Assembly (NCBI GenBank): GCA_033977485.1
Contig: CM066983.1
Span: 110,513,580-110,577,579 of the forward strand
Source of the DNA: Hydrangea macrophylla
Taxonomy: Eukaryota > Streptophyta > Magnoliopsida > Cornales > Hydrangeaceae
Length of the DNA: 64,000 nt
Direction of reading: 5' to 3'
The translations under genes were made by a program, and so were the position numbers. The notes under the pieces were generated by a model. That model saw only the letters and a program-made list of their open reading frames with translations. It did no database searches and was not told where the DNA came from. Of this stretch, positions 23,388 through 33,626 are shown in pieces. The first letter of the stretch is position 1, and every line of letters begins with the position of its first letter.

Positions 23388-23931
23388 ATTTGAGAAATAC
23401 AATAACCTTACTCATGCGGAAAACTACAACGTACCAGCTCTAGAAACTTCTCTCTCTTTCCATATGTTTCTTGCTTGTCAACAAAGTTAGGAATAATAAA
23501 TTCAACGATTTTTTTTTTTTTTTTTTTAATTTTTTTTGGTCCTGGTCAGAAACGGAATGCAGTTATTTATGTGCACAGGAATTTCACTTGCGCACGTGCA
23601 TATCACGTGCTACAACCCATAGTATTATTCTTTCTTTGGAAGAGTCTAAAAACTGGACATGGTTTAGTTAAAGTCTCACTTTTCATCAAATTCTTGTAAA
23701 AATTAAGATAAAAAATAGGTTCACCAAAAACCAATTTTAAGACCCCTCAAAAAAAAAAAAAAAAAAAAAAAACAACAACAACAATTTTAAGAGAGTTATT
23801 AGAATGAGCATATTTGTCTTTGCTTATGCTTATGTTATTTTAATCGTGATTGATAAAACTACTTAAAATTTTAGCTGTTTATTATGCTTTTGAGTGTTTG
23901 ATTGATATGTTATGAAATTGATTAAAATATA
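23388..23931. other. Unassigned interval with homopolymer tracts
   Basis: A T-run at about 23511-23528 and an A-run at about 23751-23772. No gene or element ends recognised. Confidence 0.4.
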
Positions 23932-24198
23932 GGGTGTGTTTGATAACCCAATTAAGTGGTGAAAATGAAAACATTCAGCACTTATTTTGTTTCAGTGCGT
24001 TTGATAACGTATCACTTACTTGAAAAAGCTGCCAAAAAATCACTGAAAACTTTAACTGAAAAATTTCTACTGAAAATAATCACTGAATGCAATCTATTTC
24101 ATTACTTGAAAAACAGTTTTCAGTACTGTAAATTCAATCGCTAAAAATTCAGCATTTAATTTTCAGTACTTAATTTTCAGTTTTATCAAATGCACCCA
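23932..24198. mobile_element. MITE with GGGTGTGTTTGATAA ends
   Basis: The left end GGGTGTGTTTGATAA and right end TTATCAAATGCACCC are inverted repeats with one mismatch. The interior is rich in CACTGAAAA/TTTTCAGTA words on both halves. Related words recur near 54570-54770, a second degraded copy. TSD not clear. Confidence 0.6.
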
Positions 24199-24382
24199 TA
24201 GATAATCTTGAAAAATAACCCCTCACTTGCTAATTGTCCAACTATTTTTTGACCAAATCTGCTTATTTTTTTTGCTGAAACATAAAGATCAAAAATAATT
24301 TAGGCCACCAAAACTACTTAAAATGGACGAATTAGCAATAACAAACATGCAAACTTTGTGAACCAAAAAAAAAAAAAAAAGA

Positions 24383-24618
24383 GGATAAATTATAGCTCCA
24401 CCCCTTGAACGATTACCGTTTTTCACTAACGCCCCCTAAACTTTAAAGCTGAACAGACTCACCCTTAAACTATCTAAATATGAACAATCTCACCCCTGAA
24501 GAAGGATTTTAGTGTCAACAAAGGATATTTTAGGGGGTGAGTTTGTTCAGTTTTAAAGTGTAGGGGGTGTTAGTGAAAAACGGTCATAGTTCATGGGGTG
24601 TTATTGTAATTTACCCCC
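24383..24618. mobile_element. MULE-like MITE with about 80-base inverted ends
   Basis: The left arm (GGATAAATTATAGC...CCGTTTTTCACTAACGCC) and right arm (complement of GGGTAAATTACAATAAC...) pair over about 80 bases. A possible 9-base TSD (AAAAAAAAG / AAAAAATAG) lies in an A-run and is therefore weak evidence. Confidence 0.7.
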
Positions 24619-24641
24619 AAAAAATAGATAGACACAAATAC

Positions 24642-24884
24642 TAGGGGTGTTCATCGGTTGGGGTGGAGGCGGAATTTCCCCCAAACTGAAACTGACCAAT
24701 AGTCAGTCGGTGCATCGTGGTTTCGATGTTCTTGATTTTGGTCTGGTGGTCGGGTTGTTCGGGGTGGGCTAATGATTTCTAGGCTACCGACTAAGATTAA
24801 CAAACACAAAAGTAAGAACACAAAAATCAAAGATCAAAGCAAAACCCAATTTCTTAATCAAAGATTCAACACCGTATTCAACAG

Positions 24885-24931
<47 letters not shown>

Positions 24932-25486
24932 AGAGAGAGAGAGGACTTAACTTTATAACTTGCAAGGTCGCCGACGGTGGTTCAACATATCTGATGAAGA
25001 GGCGCTGGCAATAGATGGTGGTGCTGGAGATCATCATGGTGGCGGTGGTGGTCGATCGTGGCAGAGTGTGGAGGCGGAGGGTTTAGGCGGCAGCAAGGAT
25101 AGGGTTTCAAAACCCTAGATTTCATATCATAGAGAGAGAAGGGAGAGGAGAGAGGAAAGAGGCGACGATGGGCGATGGTGGAGGCGGTGGGGGTTGATGG
25201 TAGAGGCGGCGATGGCTGATGATGGGGATTGGGGGCTGATTTGTTCCCAGAGGGCCAGAGGCCATAAAGAGAGAGGAAGAGAGAGGGAGAGAGAGAGAGA
25301 GAAACGGAGAGGGTAAATATGTGATCGATCGATTTCGGTCGGGTACGGGGCAAGTAATTGACAACTCGGCACTGAAACCGACTACTCGTTTTCTCTATAT
25401 GTCACAACCGACCACTACTCCGGTACAACATATTTTTCGGCCAGTTTCGAGTCGGGTCGGGTTGCCGATATTTTTGAACAGTCCTA
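24642..25486. mobile_element. Non-autonomous hAT element
   Basis: Perfect 8-bp TSD ACAAATAC at 24634-24641 and 25487-25494. Ends TAGGGGTGTTCA and, inverted, TAGGACTGTTCA. 845 bases. The interior has (GA)n tracts at 24890-24945 and 25257-25303 and a GC-rich stretch whose - strand looks like a plant leader (AAACCCTATCC...). Open frames here are low-complexity artefacts. Confidence 0.9.
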
Positions 25487-25606
25487 ACAAATACTGTAGT
25501 TCATTTATGAAATCCAAGGGTTACTCAAAGTCGGTTAAAGGGTAATGTTATGTGCACATAAAGATCTGAGTCATTCATTCAGTAGGGTCCATGTCTGCAT
25601 ATATAC

Positions 25607-25649
25607 CATGGGAGGACCCAAGTGGAGGCCAAAGGGGGCCATGCCCTCC

Positions 25650-25680
<31 letters not shown>

Positions 25681-26200
25681 AAAAAATTGTAACTTTGTGG
25701 GATATATATGTAGTTTTAACATTTGAAGAATATTTTAGAAATTGGTCCTCCCAAAATTTTAACATTTACATTATAAACCAACCAGTCAATTTGAAATCAA
25801 AAGCACCAATGCCACAGTTTGTTTTGCAGGACTAATCTAAGGACGAAAAAGTCTGGACTAATAATCATTTTGAATTTATTAGTTCATTGTTTGGTAGACC
25901 AAATAGGACTACAAGCTTAATTGTCAATATCAACTTAATAGTTCGCATATAAAGGACTATTTACTCAAGGGTGTGGCATTAACTGTCCCCCATAATAATA
26001 GAGAATGAGAAGAATAATACTCAACTACCTAGCTCATTAGACAAAAATGACCTAACTCTAATCGACCAAACTACTCTTTCGACTCTCATTCTCACACCAA
26101 AAATATGTATAAATAGACCAAAAAATTTTGCCTCATTTACAAGAGAACCCAATCCCATTTTACTTAGCCCCCATAAGATAAAATCCTAGGTCAGCCACTG
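25607..26200. mobile_element. hAT-like element upstream of TIM14 (degraded left end)
   Basis: The right end CTAGGTCAGCCACTG is the inverse of the CAGTGGCTGACC type terminus. The left end is CATGGGAGGACCCAAG. The possible TSD (ATATATAC / TTGCATAC) matches only 5 of 8 bases. A C-run followed by an A-run lies at about 25648-25686. It ends about 190 bases before the TIM14 start codon. Confidence 0.6.
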
Positions 26201-26389
26201 TTGCATACCAAAGACCCCACCAAAATTAATTGTCTAGATCTTTATTTGTACATTCGGTTAAAACAGCGAAACCCTCGTCCTGGAGCTTTAAAAAGTGGGC
26301 GAGCGTACAGAAATTCAAAGACCGAACAAGAACGGTAAATAGGAAGCCTGCGAATCCCCAATTTCGTCGAGCGCTCAAATATCGCAGGA
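26201..26389 (+). promoter_or_regulatory. TIM14 5' leader and proximal promoter
   Basis: Sequence between the upstream hAT-like element and the ATG. It becomes GC-richer from about 26260 (GCGAAACCCTCGTCC onwards), as expected for a leader. No TATA box is evident. The whole proximal promoter must lie within this short space or within the transposon. Confidence 0.45.
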
Positions 26390-26397
26390 ATGGTGAG

Positions 26398-26439
<42 letters not shown>

Positions 26440-29400
26440 GTTATTTTGATAGATTGTTCATTGATTGTATGTGCGGTCTTACTGACCATGAGACTTGATT
26501 GATTTTGAGTGTACAATCTAGAAATTGAAGGAATACTACTAGGGTTCTGGGCTAGCTTCTTAGTTTAGGGTTGATTATTACATTACATGATTACATACAC
26601 ATCTAGAACAACAGGTTACGATTTGTTGAACAGATTAAATTATCTGACCGCTGTCCGTTTGGCTCCAAAATCCCTCTATTCTTTGAATTCATTGGTTTAC
26701 CTCCAAAATCTTACCCTTCGATCCTCAGATGCCCTCTTTCTGTGTTAGAATGTAACCCAACAGAAGAACTTGATTTTCTTAAAAATCCATCTGGTTCAAA
26801 TGTGAATTGCCCTCTTGATCGGACGTGTGCTTAGTTGTTGAGAGGAAAAGACCAAAAATGTAGGCTCGACCGTAGAGGAGAGCTTGATTATTTATGGTAA
26901 GCAAAAGGTTTTTGAAAGATAGTTAGTGCAAAGTGGATGCTGCTTGGTACTCTTTTTTTTTTTTCCCCATGTCGCTTGAAAATCATGATCTACAACTGGT
27001 GCTTCACTTTCTTTCTTGATGGATATAACTTTTTTTTTTAAGAGTATGCGATAATCTATCTCTGGAACCAAGGATTAAAATTTCGTTTCATTTCGCACGA
27101 AACAACCGAAACTTTCGTTTCCCCGGTGACCGGAAACGAATCATGCCTGGAATCTTGAAATTCCAGTGTTTCCACGAAACACAGCCGATCCTTGTGAAAC
27201 ACAGCTGTTTCTTGCGATTTGAATCTGAGGACCTAAGACTTGTTCTTCTTCTTGAGATTGGGACCTAGGGCTTCTTCTTCTTCTTCTTCAGATTGGGGAC
27301 CTAGGGTTTCTTCTTCTTCTTCTTGGATTGGAACCTAGGTCTAGGGTTTCAACTTCGTGTCGTCGTCGCTGGTTTCTTTCGCGTGACACCAACCACTCCA
27401 TGAATCCTCTCGTCTCTCTGTCTCAGTCTCTATCGTCTCACGTCTCTCTCTTATGTGAATTAATCTTATGACTCTTATCTTATCCTAAATTAGTCTTATA
27501 ATAACATAAGTCTTACAATTATAAAATACACTTTATTGAAGTGCAAATTAAGTTTAAAAAAAACTATGAAGTGCTTTTCTATATTCTATAAACTATTTGA
27601 CAGTAGAGTGGTGACTAAATCCTCATGTATTCTCAATTTGAACTCTATATTATTAGTGTTACTACATATATAGACCTCAATTAATCAATTATTAGCTTTA
27701 TACTTTTTTCTCAATGTTTACACTTTTTTTCTGCTATTTCCACATGTTTCCGAAACGAAACTGAAACGTTTCCGTTTCCGGTCGGACCGAAACAATACAC
27801 CGAAATGAAACTTTGATCCTTGTCTGGAACTAATATCCTAAAGTTTGCAACAGTCTACACCTTTGATAACAGGACTTGCAGTTGCTGCTGCTGCTTATGC
27901 TGGTAGGTATGGTATTCAGGCTTGGCAAGCATTCAAGGCACGACCAATTACACCTATAATGCGCAAATTCTATGAGGGCGGTTTCCAGCCGACAATGACA
28001 AGAAGGGAAGCAGCTCTAATTCTTGGAGTAAGGTATCTCTCATCCTTTCTATTCATGATATACGATTTCATACATCACTCACCCAGTCACCCCTTAGTCC
28101 CTACCTGCCTCTACCTCTGCATAACCATACCTCTCTAGACTTTGTGTGCTTTTAGTCCATGACAGTGATTTGACACCCATATCTCTCAGATGTGGTGCCT
28201 CATGATTGTGTGACTTGTGTCCATTCATCATAAGCATTACAATTTGGTGATAAAGCCCCTCAACCCCACCCCCACTCCCAGCCTTTTCTTCCCAGGAGAT
28301 GGAAAGGAAGCTCTGTTCGAGAAGCTGCCATGGTGACTGCCCCAGATATATGCATTTAAGCAAGTAAACCATTTGAATGATTTTATATCAACTTAGCAAT
28401 ATGTTGGTGTATGTGCTTAGTTCCAATAGACGTATTATTGTTCTAAGGAGAACACTAGGCCATGTCAACCATCTGATTGTCGCTAAATCTCAATTATCCC
28501 GTCTTAACACAGTTTTGATCCTAATTGATGTGAACCTACCTGTAGAGCTTCTCTAAGGTGGCAGAGCTATTAATCATGGTTCATTGTGTGTGAACCTTGT
28601 CAAGCTGAAGCTTGGTTCAACCTGTTCAAGCACATATCTGTTTGGTCTTGCCTTCCGATCAGTGATTTTATTACCTATTGTTTAAGGCTTAATAAGTACG
28701 TACTTGCAGGGGCGGGGCTACAGCCCGGCCCAGGGGGGGTCATGGCCCTGCAACATTTTAGAGAAAGTTTACTATGCGTATCATTTACATGCAATTATGA
28801 AGTTTCTAGATAACTTTACAAATTGCGCCCCCCCCCCCCCCCCCCCCCACGTTTGCGACTTTTTCAATGAAAAATTCTATAATGCAACCTAGTGGTTTTT
28901 GGTCCCAACAAGTTGTAAGTTGGTCCCAAAATGTTGCAACTTCAAAACTACTTTGGTTTTAAAGTCAAATTGGTTTTCAAACCTACAAAACTTACAACAC
29001 ATTGGGACCAACTAATTTGGTTTTAAAGTCAAATTGGTTTTCAAACTTACAACACATTAGGACCAAATTACAACTTATTGGGACCAACTTACAACTTGGT
29101 GGGACCAAATAGGGATGTACAAATCCTTAGTGGTTTTATAATAGAATATTGGTAAAAAGATCCCTTTTATTGAATTAATTGAGTTTAAAGGACCACTTGT
29201 TTTTAATTTTGGTCGAAAATCCTTAATTAGTTAAACTTAATCAAATCAAATCCTTATCAGAACACGGCAGAAATCTCACATGATAAATCTATTGTCTTTC
29301 TGATACAAAATCATACCCAAATAATATGTGTACGTAGATCCAAAAAATCGGCTCAGGGGCGCTACCCCAGAACCCCCGTGTAGACCTACTAGGGAGTTAA

Positions 29401-31992
29401 CCCGGTAACTCGGCCCCCAGGTATAGATTCCTGGCTCCGCCCCTGCGTACTTGTCATGACCAGTCATTGGTAGTATTGCCTTGCCTGTCTCTAAGTTGCA
29501 GGCCGGAAATTTGGTACATAAGAGTTAGGTGCCATATCAACTTTTGAGCATTGGCATTTAACAGCGTTTAAACAGCGTTTAAAATCTGTCATTGTTCTCT
29601 GTTAGCATTGAAATTTTCAAACAATTTACTTATGATGAAGTAATATTATGCATCTGGATTTCCTTTAATTCAGAGGCGTTAGGTGAGAGGAATGTAGATA
29701 CCGGTTTAGAGGTTCATATTTGGAGTCTGCCAGCAATCCAAAGAAGTTGGTACAGGGTGGTTTTTTTTTAATTAATTGATTGGGTTTCATTAATCTGCTA
29801 TGCGCCTGCTCTTTACTTGACAAGTCTGTTAACTGACCGACCTGAAACCAATTTAATTGCTTGAGAGATGGAGCTACCATTAGTTGTGGAAAATTGCCTA
29901 GCATTACAAATTTACAGGGCTTTAGCTATAAAACCAGTAGATGACAAGATGTTTTGGTCAAGAATTTGTGTAATGTCCATAATAATGATCAATGGATTTA
30001 ATCTACACTCGGTGAATGGGTAGGATTCATAGGTCAGGTTTTCTATTTGTTATTTTCGTTTAGTGTAAATATCACCTCTCTCCATTGAGGTTTGGCCTTA
30101 ATACACATACCTCCCCTCACATTTATTTACCTCCCTTATTTTTAAATTTTAGTATTAGATTCCCTGAAATTTTCTAACGATTTGTTAAAGCGAGGGGCGG
30201 AATTTGATACTAAAATTAAAAAATAAGGGAGGTCAGTGAGATTCGTGAAACGTGAAGGGATGTCTATGTATTAAAGCCAAACCTCAGGGGAGGTAGGTGA
30301 TATTTACCCTTTTGTTTATGAATGTGTATGTGTATATACTATGTATTTTGTGTACATCATGAAAATCTTGAAATTGAAAGCAATCTATTCTTGTCCACAT
30401 CTGTTGCACAAGTGTGGATTAGGGATTGTAGGCACTAGTTAAACAGAATATCAAATTTGGTATTTAATTCTATTGACTTGACTGGTAAACTCTCGTATGT
30501 TCTTGTTGAAGTAAATTGTCCCACATTGGTTGGAGATGGGATTGGTCATCACTAAATATAATGTTGGGTCTCTCCACCTATTAGCTTAAGCTTTTAGGTT
30601 GGATAAAGTGTTTCTACATGGTATCAGAATCAGGTTGGACTCCACCCCTTATTGGGCTATCCTTGTTGATGTGGTCCAGAGGGTATGTTGAATTGTCCCA
30701 CATCGTCCGGGTAGAAACCAAGCTGTGTAGAAAGCCCACAGTGGCTTGATTCTCCCTCAAAAGAGCCTTTGTAAGGGGAGAATGAGAAAGCCCAATAAGG
30801 GGTACAGCCCAACAAGGGGAGGGAGCCCAACTCAGCGCTGATACCGTGTAGAAAGACCAATGGGCCTGACTCATCCTCAAGAGATGCTTTAGGAGAGGAG
30901 GATTACCCAGGCTTATAAGAAGCACATATGGGATCTCTACCTGGCCGATGTGGAACAATTCAACACACCCCTTGGAACTACACCAACAGGGATAGCCCAA
31001 TAAGGGCTAGAGCCCAACATGGATCTGATACCATGTAGAAATACCAATGGGCCTGACTCACCCTCAAAAGACGATTTGTGAGGGGAGGATTTAGGCTTAT
31101 AAGAAGCACATACAGGTCTTTACCTGGGCAAGGTGGGACAATTCAATAGTTCTATTGACTTGAATATCAAACTAGAAATCTTGCTAGGCAAGAATATTTG
31201 ATTCTAAACCTGATAAAAAGCCATGTCCTCCTATTGTTCTGTCGTGCCAGTTCATGGTATAGGAAATATGTTCCTTAGATGGCCAGGATGTGGCATGTAG
31301 GAATTATTCCTGAATTGTGTGGGCCTGCTTGTTTAGCTGTTAAAGTTTGTCGGAATGCACCACTTCAATTTTTGCCCCTGTGCATGATTAATATTATGGT
31401 GTGAATTCTATATCCAGTGCCTCAGCTATTTAGGCTTCGTTTGTTCTGCGGACATAGAGAAGGAAAATCATTTCCCTAATGTTTTCCTCCTTGCTCAAAT
31501 AACATTAGAAATTTTAAGTTTTCAAAATATAGCAGGAACTCAAGAAAAATGAAGAGACTTGCAAAATTAAAATATGATGTTTATTTTTTCACTCTTATCT
31601 TATTTCCATCACTTTGTACTTATTAACTAAACGAAGAAAAGCGGTTTTTGCCAGTGTTTTATTTTATTTTTCCTCACTAATCCAAAAACCAGAGCCTTGA
31701 TGTTGTGAAGCCAGCATTTGGCCGTAGATGTCCTCAAAATGGCAAATTGTACATCTTTCTTTCATTTCTCACGTAATTGCACACACTTTTCTAACACAAG
31801 TGAGTCTCTCACCTGATAATATTTTTTCCAAACAGGGAAAGCACTGCGCTAGATAAAGTTAAGGAAGCACACAGAAGGGTTATGGTAGCAAACCATCCAG
31901 ACGCAGGTGGTAGCCATTACCTTGCTTCTAAAATCAACGAAGCCAAAGATATGATGCTTGGAAAGACCAAGAACAGTGCATCCGCATTTTGA
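26390..31992 (+). CDS. TIM14: Mitochondrial import inner membrane translocase subunit TIM14 (PAM18-type), 3 exons
   Basis: Exons: 26390-26392 (only the ATG), 27854-28032 and 31836-31992, spliced at ATG|GTGAGT...CAACAG|TCT and GTAAG|GTATCT...AAACAG|GG. The product is 112 residues. A hydrophobic segment at about residues 5-20 should be the single inner-membrane span. The basic loop AWQAFKARP leads to [20 protein letters not shown], then the J-like domain with its HPD tripeptide at residues 81-83, followed by [23 protein letters not shown]14 uses HPD to stimulate the ATPase of mitochondrial Hsp70 at the TIM23 channel and so drives protein import into the matrix. Length and order match plant TIM14 proteins end to end and no reading-frame damage is seen. 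The start was chosen because the ATG lies in frame at a perfect donor and gives [15 protein letters not shown], the family N-terminus. An unspliced start inside exon 2 would lack a Met. Confidence 0.95.
26393..27853 (+). other. TIM14 intron 1 (1461 bases)
   Basis: Donor GTGAGT followed at once by (CT)n and (TA)n tracts. Acceptor GCAACAG at 27853. It contains a complete hAT element (27069-27822). Only 23 bases of original intron separate the element's right TSD from the acceptor; CTAAT at 27830-27834 fits the plant branch-site consensus. Confidence 0.85.
27069..27822. mobile_element. Non-autonomous hAT element in TIM14 intron 1
   Basis: Perfect 8-bp TSD TCTGGAAC at 27061-27068 and 27823-27830. 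The ends CAAGGATTAAAATTTCG and, inverted, CAAGGATCAAAGTTTCA begin inverted arms rich in CGTTTC/GAAACG words. 754 bases, non-coding. Confidence 0.9.
28707..29445. mobile_element. Non-autonomous hAT element in TIM14 intron 2
   Basis: Perfect 8-bp TSD CGTACTTG at 28699-28706 and 29446-29453. Ends CAGGGGCGGGGCTACAG and, inverted, CAGGGGCGGAGCCAGG. 739 bases with a long C-run near 28829-28848 and repeated GGGACCAA/TTGGTCCC words. Same terminus family as 21649-23379. Confidence 0.92.
30063..30309. mobile_element. MULE-like MITE in TIM14 intron 2
   Basis: Long inverted arms: GTGTAAATATCACCTC...GAGGTTTGGC at the left pairs with GGGTAAATATCACCTACC... read from the right, over about 100 bases with mismatches. 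The 9-base TSD TTTCGTTTA (30054-30062) against TTTTGTTTA (30310-30318) has one mismatch. 247 bases. Confidence 0.8.
30504..31150. mobile_element. TRIM-like small LTR element cluster in TIM14 intron 2
   Basis: TGTTGAAGTAAATTGTCCC to TTTCTACA (30504-30618) has LTR form and is followed at 30619 by TGGTATCAGA, the initiator-Met tRNA primer site used by plant elements. A second part starts TGTTGAATTGTCCCACATCG (about 30688) and has the inverse CGATGTGGAACAATTCAACA near 30948. Two direct repeats of about 115 bases lie at about 30846-30967 and 31034-31150. No coding capacity. The exact layout is uncertain. Confidence 0.55.
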
Positions 31993-32475
31993 TCTCTCCA
32001 CGTCACAGCTCTTTCAAAGCTTTGGAGGTGAGTTTTAAGAGCGGGATACTACCCGTTACGTCAACCTCATTGTTCTCGTATAAACCTCATCCACAGAAAT
32101 TATTCTTTTGCCAAACACAGATTAAGATATCTAAAGTGTAAGGGTCTACATTGATTCATGAAGACCCAGTAGGGATACATTTCCTGGAACGCGTTCTGTT
32201 TCTGTGAGTTTTACTGAATGTGGTGAACTTTTTTTTTTTTTTTTTAATGATGTATGGACTAGACTAGAGTGACATAATTATTCTGGCATTGAATGTTCTA
32301 TATATTGTATCAAATGTAAAATTAGTTTTCCCAAGTATTGTCGGTGAACAACTTTGAGCGATCCGTGGATCTCTACTTCCTTTTTTTCCCCCTCCCTTGT
32401 TGAGCCTCTTCATGATTTGGCTTGGAGTGCAATGCACATTTGAAATTGTTGAAAATATATACGAATATATGGATA
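31993..32475 (+). other. TIM14 3' flank
   Basis: Presumed 3' untranslated sequence and downstream DNA. I see no clear single polyadenylation signal. A T-run is at about 32230-32246. Confidence 0.4.
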
Positions 32476-32653
32476 GAGTAAGTCTTTGGGTACAAATAAA
32501 TTTCACAAATACAATCCACAAATATCACAATATGTGTGTCTCTCTCCTCTGTGGATCTTACAGTGTCAATGGATTTTACCAGGAGAGAGATAGACACATT
32601 GTGATGTTTATGGATTGTGTTTGTGAGATTTGTTTGTGCCTAAAGACTTACTC
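32476..32653. mobile_element. Short fold-back MITE downstream of TIM14
   Basis: The arms, about 75 bases each, begin GAGTAAGTCTTTGGGTACAA and, read inverted from the right, GAGTAAGTCTTTAGGCACAA, joined by a loop of about 30 bases. If transcribed it would form one long hairpin. TSD unclear. Confidence 0.8.
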
Positions 32654-33163
32654 ATGCATAAATGTATGACAACCCCTCTTGGCAAAATTCAAAAACTGCT
32701 AAGAACATTGCAACTTATAAATACCGTGAGAAGGATAAAGTGCTTACCCCAATGCGAAAAGAGTAATATTAGACTCACACTCAGCGTCACACGAAATGCT
32801 CACATCCTAAAGGGACAGCTGAGGTGGCAAGTGGAATTCACAAAAATTAAAGAGACTCCTAGCTAAACTCAACCCCCTGGTTAGACCAAACCACCAACCT
32901 CCAAATTAAACAGCGTGACATATATTTGGTGTAAAATGTCAACAATGTGACATAATCAAACATGAAAAGGGCACAAAGATTCTTGTGAGTTGAATATAAA
33001 ACCCTCGGCAAAACCTGCAAGTTTAGTGAGTAACTTTATAAAATTCGTTTCAAGATACATGTATGTTCGAGTGTATAGCTCCCCATTAATCATTTCGAAC
33101 ATGATAAAAAGAGTTTCCCATTAAGAACATGGAGAAGAGTAAAAAGTTCAAAAATAGGAAAAA

Positions 33164-33349
33164 TGTTATAATAAAGAGAGAATAAGAGGAAGAAGAAAAG
33201 TAATCCTAGAATCAAGTCAGTTTTTCTCATTGATATGCTCCCTATTTATAGGGTAAGGTAGGGGTGTGAATAAATATCACTTTACAATTAGATCCCTAAC
33301 CTAATACAAAATGTGGACATCCACACATAAATATGTAATATTTACAACA
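33164..33349 (-). repeat. 3' LTR of Copia K
   Basis: On the - strand starts TGTTGTAAATATTACA and ends CTTTATTATAACA. It contains CCCTATTTATAG near 33240, a TATA-like element on the - strand reading CTATAAATAGG. Confidence 0.93.
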
Positions 33350-33369
33350 CCCCCCCTTGGATGTCCACC
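33350..33369 (-). other. Polypurine tract of Copia K
   Basis: On the - strand GGACATCCAAGGGGGGG stands directly before the 3' LTR, the expected plus-strand primer. Confidence 0.8.
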
Positions 33370-33626
33370 ATTAAATGATTGTTGCCTCATTAAAACCTTA
33401 CTAAGGAAAATCCAGTGGAAAAAACCGAAGTTAAGGAAAAAGAGTACAACGTTCTTCAGGAACTTGGTGGATGCGCATAATGCTGCCTCATTAAAACCTT
33501 GATAAGAGAAAACCCACCCTGTGGGAAAAACTCTAATCGAAGGAAAAAGAGTACAGAGCGCCCAAAATTCATTGCATACTTCAGGATGCTTAGTTTATGA
33601 TCACTCCCCCTCATTTAGAGAAAACT

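Larger units (their letters stand above)
28033..31835 (+). other. TIM14 intron 2 (3803 bases)
   Basis: Donor GTATCT, acceptor CCAAACAG. At least three mobile elements (28707-29445, 30063-30309, 30504-31150) make up nearly half of it. The remainder is AT-rich and unassigned. Confidence 0.85.

Noticed and set aside
24982..25372. Overlapping open frames on the - strand, rich in Ser, Leu and Pro
   Set aside because: Low-complexity translation of (GA)n and (GGC)n sequence inside the hAT element 24642-25486.
28586..28892. Open frames in TIM14 intron 2
   Set aside because: They cross the border and the C-run of the hAT element 28707-29445.
32373..32669. Open frames on both strands downstream of TIM14
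   Set aside because: They translate the arms of the fold-back MITE 32476-32653 and mirror each other.
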